The position numbers were made by a program, and so were the translations under genes. Below, one piece after another: positions 7,214 through 10,272 of a DNA stretch of 10,272 nt; the stretch's first letter is position 1, and every line of letters begins with the position of its first letter. The stretch spans positions 1 through 10,272 of the forward strand of contig JAFAKZ010000066.1 in NCBI GenBank assembly GCA_019234745.1, given 5' to 3'. The notes below the pieces were generated by a model. That model did not search any database and had not been told where the DNA came from. It saw only the letters and a list, made by a program, of their open reading frames with translations. The stretch comes from Burkholderiales bacterium. Lineage in GTDB: Bacteria; Pseudomonadota; Gammaproteobacteria; Burkholderiales; Chitinimonadaceae.

Positions 7214-7871
7214 CCTGCTGCCGGGCGCTGCGCGGCCGTCGACCCTGCTGGTGCTGCTGCCGCCGGCCAAGGCGACCATTGAAGACCTGATCACACAGGG
7301 CTTTGTAGCCGACGTGCGTGAGCGTGGGCTGCCTGTCGACGTGCTGCTGGCCGAGGTGAGCTATGAGCAGGTGATGGCCAAGACGGTGGCCGCCTCGCTG
7401 CATGCCGGTGCCATGGCGGTTGCGCGCGAGGGCGGCTATACGGATATCTGGTTGGCCGGTATCTCCATCGGCGCCTTCAATGCACTGAATTACGCGGCGG
7501 TACACGACAGTGAGCTGGCGGGTCTGGCGCTGATCGCGCCCTATGCGGGCACGGGCGATATCCTGCGCGAGATCGAGCAGGCCGGCGGACCTGCGGCCTG
7601 GGCGCAGACACCTGGGCGCTCGAATGAGGACGAACGTGCTTGGTGGTATTGGCTGTGCTGCGAGTCGGCTAAGGGAGCAGTGGCCAAGCCCGTGTATGTT
7701 GGTCTGGCTAGCGAAGACCGCTTTCTGGCGGGCCAGCGCCTACTGGCGGGCATGCTTCCGACGGTACGGGTCGACGAAATTCCCGGCGACCATAGCTGGC
7801 CCATCTGGCGCCGGCTGTGGCGGCGCTGGTTGGACAAGGGCGTGATGACGACCGTGGAGGGCCAGGCCTGA
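7197..7871 (+). CDS. Alpha/beta hydrolase, probable thioesterase or esterase
   Basis: A 224-residue alpha/beta-hydrolase. The nucleophile elbow GISIG gives S90, GLASEDRF gives the likely acid D174, and PGDHSW gives H199, so the full Ser-Asp-His triad is present in the canonical order. There is no signal peptide, so it is cytoplasmic. ATG 7197 is chosen because GAGGA lies just upstream and the residues before it belong to the exporter frame; the 17-nt overlap implies translational coupling. Residues 23-82 look more divergent than the catalytic part. In its position it could release or hydrolyse acyl-ACP intermediates, filling the job of the hotdog thioesterase of other APE clusters, or trim an ester in the lipid. 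That is inference; the substrate cannot be read from the sequence. Confidence 0.8.
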   Translation: MRTLSDLLPGAARPSTLLVLLPPAKATIEDLITQGFVADVRERGLPVDVLLAEVSYEQVMAKTVAASLHAGAMAVAREGGYTDIWLAGISIGAFNALNYAAVHDSELAGLALIAPYAGTGDILREIEQAGGPAAWAQTPGRSNEDERAWWYWLCCESAKGAVAKPVYVGLASEDRFLAGQRLLAGMLPTVRVDEIPGDHSWPIWRRLWRRWLDKGVMTTVEGQA

Positions 7872-8665
7872 TGCGTTGGCGCCCGTCGCCCTTTATTGTG
7901 CTCTGCGCAGCCCTCCACCTGCTGGCGCTAGGTATGTGGATTGCGCTGCCGAGTCAATGGCCATGGGTACTGCTCGCACTGTTCCTGCTGCACGGCGTGA
8001 TCGCTACGGTGGGCCTGCTGCCACGCAGTAACTGGTTGGGCGAGAACCTTACGCGGCTACCAACAGAGTCCGCCGCGCGTGGCGAAATCGCCATAACGGT
8101 TGACGATGGCCCCGATCCGGAAGTCACGCCGCTGATACTCGCCATCCTACGCGAACGCGGCGCCAAGGCGACCTTCTTCTGCATCGGTGAGCGGGCGGCG
8201 GCTTATCCCGACCTGTGCCGCGCCATCGCGGCCGCCGGGCACGATGTGGAAAACCACGGTCAGCGCCATCGCAAGCACACCTCCCTATTCGGCCCGGGCG
8301 GCTGGCGCCGCGAAGTGGGTGACGGCCAGGCCACGCTGGCGGCGCTCACCGGTCGCACGCCGCAGTTCTACCGCCCCATCGCCGGCCTGCGCAATCCCTT
8401 CCTCGACCCGCTGCTGCAGCGTCTGGGATTGCGTTTGGCGAGTTGGACGCGGCGCGGTTATGATACGCAAGCCGGTGATTCGGATCAGGTTTATGCGCGA
8501 CTCACGCGCGACCTGGCGGCCGGCGACATACTCCTTCTGCACGATGGCAATGCAGCCCGCATGCCCGATGGGCGGCCCGTCATCGTGGACGTATTGCCGC
8601 GTCTGCTGGATACCCTGGCAGCAAGCAAGCTGACGACCGTTACCTTGCGGCAGGCCTGCGAATGA
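7871..8665 (+). CDS. Membrane-anchored NodB-domain polysaccharide deacetylase (CE4)
   Basis: A 264-residue protein with two N-terminal membrane spans (about 7-26 and 29-50) followed by a carbohydrate esterase family 4 domain. Motif 1 is TVDDGPDP with base D78 and metal ligand D79. Motif 2 is HGQRH with metal ligands H129 and H133. Motif 3 corresponds to FYRPIAGLRNP (167-177) and motif 5 to ILLLHDG with H224, so the metal site looks complete. It likely N-deacetylates an acetamido sugar at the membrane. In the APE context the target could be an amino sugar of the pigment glycolipid, which is inference. GGAGG lies 10 nt before the ATG, which overlaps the hydrolase stop by 1 nt. An in-frame start at 7817 lies inside the hydrolase gene without cause and is rejected. 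Confidence 0.87.
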   Translation: MRWRPSPFIVLCAALHLLALGMWIALPSQWPWVLLALFLLHGVIATVGLLPRSNWLGENLTRLPTESAARGEIAITVDDGPDPEVTPLILAILRERGAKATFFCIGERAAAYPDLCRAIAAAGHDVENHGQRHRKHTSLFGPGGWRREVGDGQATLAALTGRTPQFYRPIAGLRNPFLDPLLQRLGLRLASWTRRGYDTQAGDSDQVYARLTRDLAAGDILLLHDGNAARMPDGRPVIVDVLPRLLDTLAASKLTTVTLRQACE

Positions 8666-8724
8666 GCCTGTCAGGTGCGGCGTCTCCTGTTTACCGACGT
8701 AATATTGATTTGCCTGTAGCGTGA
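8662..8724 (+). CDS. 20-codon ORF nested between deacetylase and ketosynthase
   Basis: The reading frame ATG 8662 to TGA 8722-8724 encodes MSLSGAASPVYRRNIDLPVA. Its ATG overlaps the deacetylase stop (ATGA) and its own stop overlaps the ketosynthase ATG (TGATG), so it fills the only sizeable gap in this part of the operon exactly. I recognise no family. It may be a translational relay to the ketosynthase, the remnant of a lost gene, or a chance frame. Any 57-nt gap can be open by chance, so confidence as a real gene is low. Confidence 0.25.
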   Translation: MSLSGAASPVYRRNIDLPVA

Positions 8725-9917
8725 TGCAAGCCCTTCGCCTTTCTGCCTACACCTTGACCAGCGCCCTTGGCGTCGGCGTCGATCCTCACGTGGAAGCCCT
8801 GCGCGCCATGCGTGGCGGCATCGTGCGCAAGTATTGGGAAACCGTCGAGCACGAGCTGTGTGTCGGCGAAGTCGCGGGTCTCGACGACTACGCCGTGCGT
8901 GCCGACTTGAATGGTTACGACTGCCGCAACAACCGCCTGGCCCAGCTCGGCCTGGAGCAGGACGGCTTCGCCGCCGCCGTGACGGCAGCCGTGGCGCGCT
9001 ACGGCGCCGACCGCGTGGGCGTGTTCCTGGGCACCAGCACATCGGGCATCCTGAGCTCCGAGGTCGCTTATCGCCACCGCGACCCCGTTACGGGCGCGCT
9101 GCCGGCAGAGCATCGCTACCGCGAAACGCACAATAGCTACTCGGTGGCGGACTTCGTGCGCCGCTATTTCCATATTTCCGGGCCGGCCACCGTCGTATCG
9201 ACAGCCTGTTCGTCCAGCGCCAAGGTGTTCGCCACGGCGCACCGCATGATCCAGCTGGGCATGGTGGATGCCGCCATTGTGGGCGGCGTCGATACCCTGT
9301 GCCTGACCACGCTGTACGGCTTCGGCTCGCTGCAGCTCGTGTCGCCCAATCCGTGCAAGCCCTTCGACGCCACGCGCGACGGCATCTCCGCCGGTGAAGG
9401 GGCGGCCTTTGCCCTGCTGGAACGCTCCGAGGTGGTGAATGAGGGCGACATCCTGCTCACGGGCATGGGCGAGACGAGCGACGCCTATCATATGTCCAGC
9501 CCCCACCCGGAAGGGCAGGGCGCACACCGGGCCATGGCGGCTGCACTCGCTACGGCCGGCCTGCAAGCGGGCGATATCGACTACATCAATCTGCACGGCA
9601 CGGCCACGCCCAGTAACGATTCGGCCGAGGATGCCGCCGTGACGGCGCTGTTTGGCAGCGCCACGCCGTGCAGCTCCACCAAGGGCCACACGGGCCATAC
9701 CCTGGGTGCGGCCGGCGGCATCGAGGCGGTGATCTGCGCGCTGCTGCTGCGCGAGGGCTTCATGCCCGGCGGCGTCGGTACGGAAACGCCCGACCCGCGC
9801 CTCGGTTGCAACTACCTGCTCAAGACGGTGGAGCAACCCATGCGTCACGTGCTGAGCAATTCCTTCGGCTTCGGCGGCAGCAACTGCAGCCTGGTTTTCT
9901 CGCGGGTGACGGCATGA
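8724..9917 (+). CDS. apeO: Beta-ketoacyl-ACP synthase (KAS II-like, polyene chain extension)
   Basis: A 397-residue condensing enzyme. The catalytic cysteine is C162 in STACSSS, followed by H291 in NLHGTATPSND and the K320/H325 pair in KGHTGHTLGAAG. All four active-site residues of an extending ketosynthase are present, and the Gly-rich C-terminus NSFGFGGSN (379-387) is intact. It would condense malonyl-ACP with the growing aryl polyene in the cytoplasm. It overlaps the next gene (ATGA at 9914-9917), which looks like the chain-length factor, so the two products are probably made in equal amounts as a heterodimer, as reported for ApeO:ApeC. I use ATG 8724; GTG 8721 is directly before it. No Shine-Dalgarno is visible. 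It could instead be ApeR, the other ketosynthase; position next to the factor favours ApeO. Confidence 0.85.
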   Translation: MQALRLSAYTLTSALGVGVDPHVEALRAMRGGIVRKYWETVEHELCVGEVAGLDDYAVRADLNGYDCRNNRLAQLGLEQDGFAAAVTAAVARYGADRVGVFLGTSTSGILSSEVAYRHRDPVTGALPAEHRYRETHNSYSVADFVRRYFHISGPATVVSTACSSSAKVFATAHRMIQLGMVDAAIVGGVDTLCLTTLYGFGSLQLVSPNPCKPFDATRDGISAGEGAAFALLERSEVVNEGDILLTGMGETSDAYHMSSPHPEGQGAHRAMAAALATAGLQAGDIDYINLHGTATPSNDSAEDAAVTALFGSATPCSSTKGHTGHTLGAAGGIEAVICALLLREGFMPGGVGTETPDPRLGCNYLLKTVEQPMRHVLSNSFGFGGSNCSLVFSRVTA

Positions 9918-10272
9918 GCGGCTACCAGGTCCATATCGAGGGTATCGGCCTGCTGGGGCCGGGCATCAAGGGCTGGCTCGATACGGCCCCGGTGCTGCGC
10001 GGTGAGATGCCGTACCAGTCGGCGCCAATCGTCCTGCCTCCGCCCGAGGGCCTGCCCGCGGCCGAACGCCGCCGTGCGGGCGTAGCCATCAAGCTGTCCA
10101 TGGCCGTGGCGATGGAAGCTGCGCGCGACGCCGACGCGGACCCGGCCAAGCTAGCCAACGTGTTCTCTTCCACGGGTGGCGACTGCGAGAATTGCCATGC
10201 CATCCTGGAAGTGCTGGCTTCGTCCGAACGCCTGATCTCGCCCACGCGCTTCCATAATTCCGTGCACAACGC
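9914..10272 (+). CDS. apeC: Ketosynthase-like chain-length factor, N-terminal part (runs off window)
   Basis: The first 119 codons of a protein of the Ketoacyl-synt_2 family. Visible landmarks are IEGIGLLGPG at residues 8-17, the stretch AERRRAGVAIKLSMAVAMEAA at about 50-70, VFSSTGGDCENCHAILEVL at 84-102, and SPTRFHNSVHNA at 108-119. The last stretch corresponds to the conserved segment just before the region where true ketosynthases carry the active-site Cys, which is beyond the window, so loss of that Cys cannot be checked. It overlaps the ketosynthase by 4 nt. Role inferred: non-catalytic partner setting polyene length. It could be another KS-like subunit. Confidence 0.75.
   Translation, partial: MSGYQVHIEGIGLLGPGIKGWLDTAPVLRGEMPYQSAPIVLPPPEGLPAAERRRAGVAIKLSMAVAMEAARDADADPAKLANVFSSTGGDCENCHAILEVLASSERLISPTRFHNSVHN

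Noticed and set aside
8691..9848. 385-codon open frame on the minus strand opposite the ketosynthase
   Set aside because: Composition is Arg/His/Gly/Ala-rich without motifs, and it lies wholly opposite a gene with a complete ketosynthase active site. A high-GC shadow frame.
1..10272. tRNA, rRNA, CRISPR array, insertion sequence or factor-independent terminator
   Set aside because: I looked for repeats, transposase motifs, and GC hairpins followed by T runs, and saw none. The genes are too tightly packed to leave room.
1..10272. Entirely new biosynthetic system
   Set aside because: The set of carrier protein, ligase, dehydratase, LolA-like carrier, MMPL exporter and KS/KS-like pair is the recognised APE/xanthomonadin core. 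Only the accessory genes and local details are unusual.

Overview
The window is most of the front half of an aryl polyene (APE) pigment biosynthesis operon, the pigment family that includes xanthomonadins and flexirubins. The DNA is GC-rich (about two thirds by eye). Genes are packed with 1-4 nt overlaps, and there is a periplasmic LolA-like carrier and an MMPL exporter. This points to a Gram-negative proteobacterium. I infer a betaproteobacterium of the Oxalobacteraceae/Burkholderiales type, but that rests on general resemblance and not on a marker gene.

Layout. Positions 1-619 (minus strand) hold the 5' two thirds or more of a PAP2-superfamily membrane phosphatase, cut by the window edge. 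Positions 620-750 are a divergent control region with overlapping -10 boxes for both directions and a 12-bp palindrome. From 751 to the window end everything reads on the plus strand as one apparent operon: acyl carrier protein (751-1041), integral membrane protein (1038-1694), AMP-dependent acyl-ACP/CoA ligase (1728-3071), FabA/FabZ-like hotdog dehydratase (3074-3373), LpxL-like acyltransferase (3373-4278), LolA-like periplasmic carrier (4281-4865), MMPL/RND exporter (4862-7213), alpha/beta hydrolase (7197-7871), NodB-type polysaccharide deacetylase with two N-terminal membrane spans (7871-8665), an unexplained 20-codon ORF (8662-8724), ketosynthase (8724-9917), and the start of a second ketosynthase-like protein, probably the chain-length factor (9914 to beyond the end).

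How it fits together (inference from the family). The ligase loads an aryl acid onto the carrier protein. The ketosynthase/chain-length-factor pair extends it with malonyl units, and the dehydratase, with a ketoreductase not present here, makes the conjugated double bonds. The acyltransferase, carrier and exporter assemble an APE-containing lipid and move it to the outer membrane. The ketoreductase, second dehydratase, second ketosynthase and any glycosyltransferase or thioesterase are not in the window and may lie downstream.

The core is a known type of system, not a new one. The parts that deserve attention are the hydrolase plus deacetylase insertion, the translationally nested 20-codon ORF before the ketosynthase, the overlapping divergent promoters, and the asymmetric proton-relay residues in the exporter.
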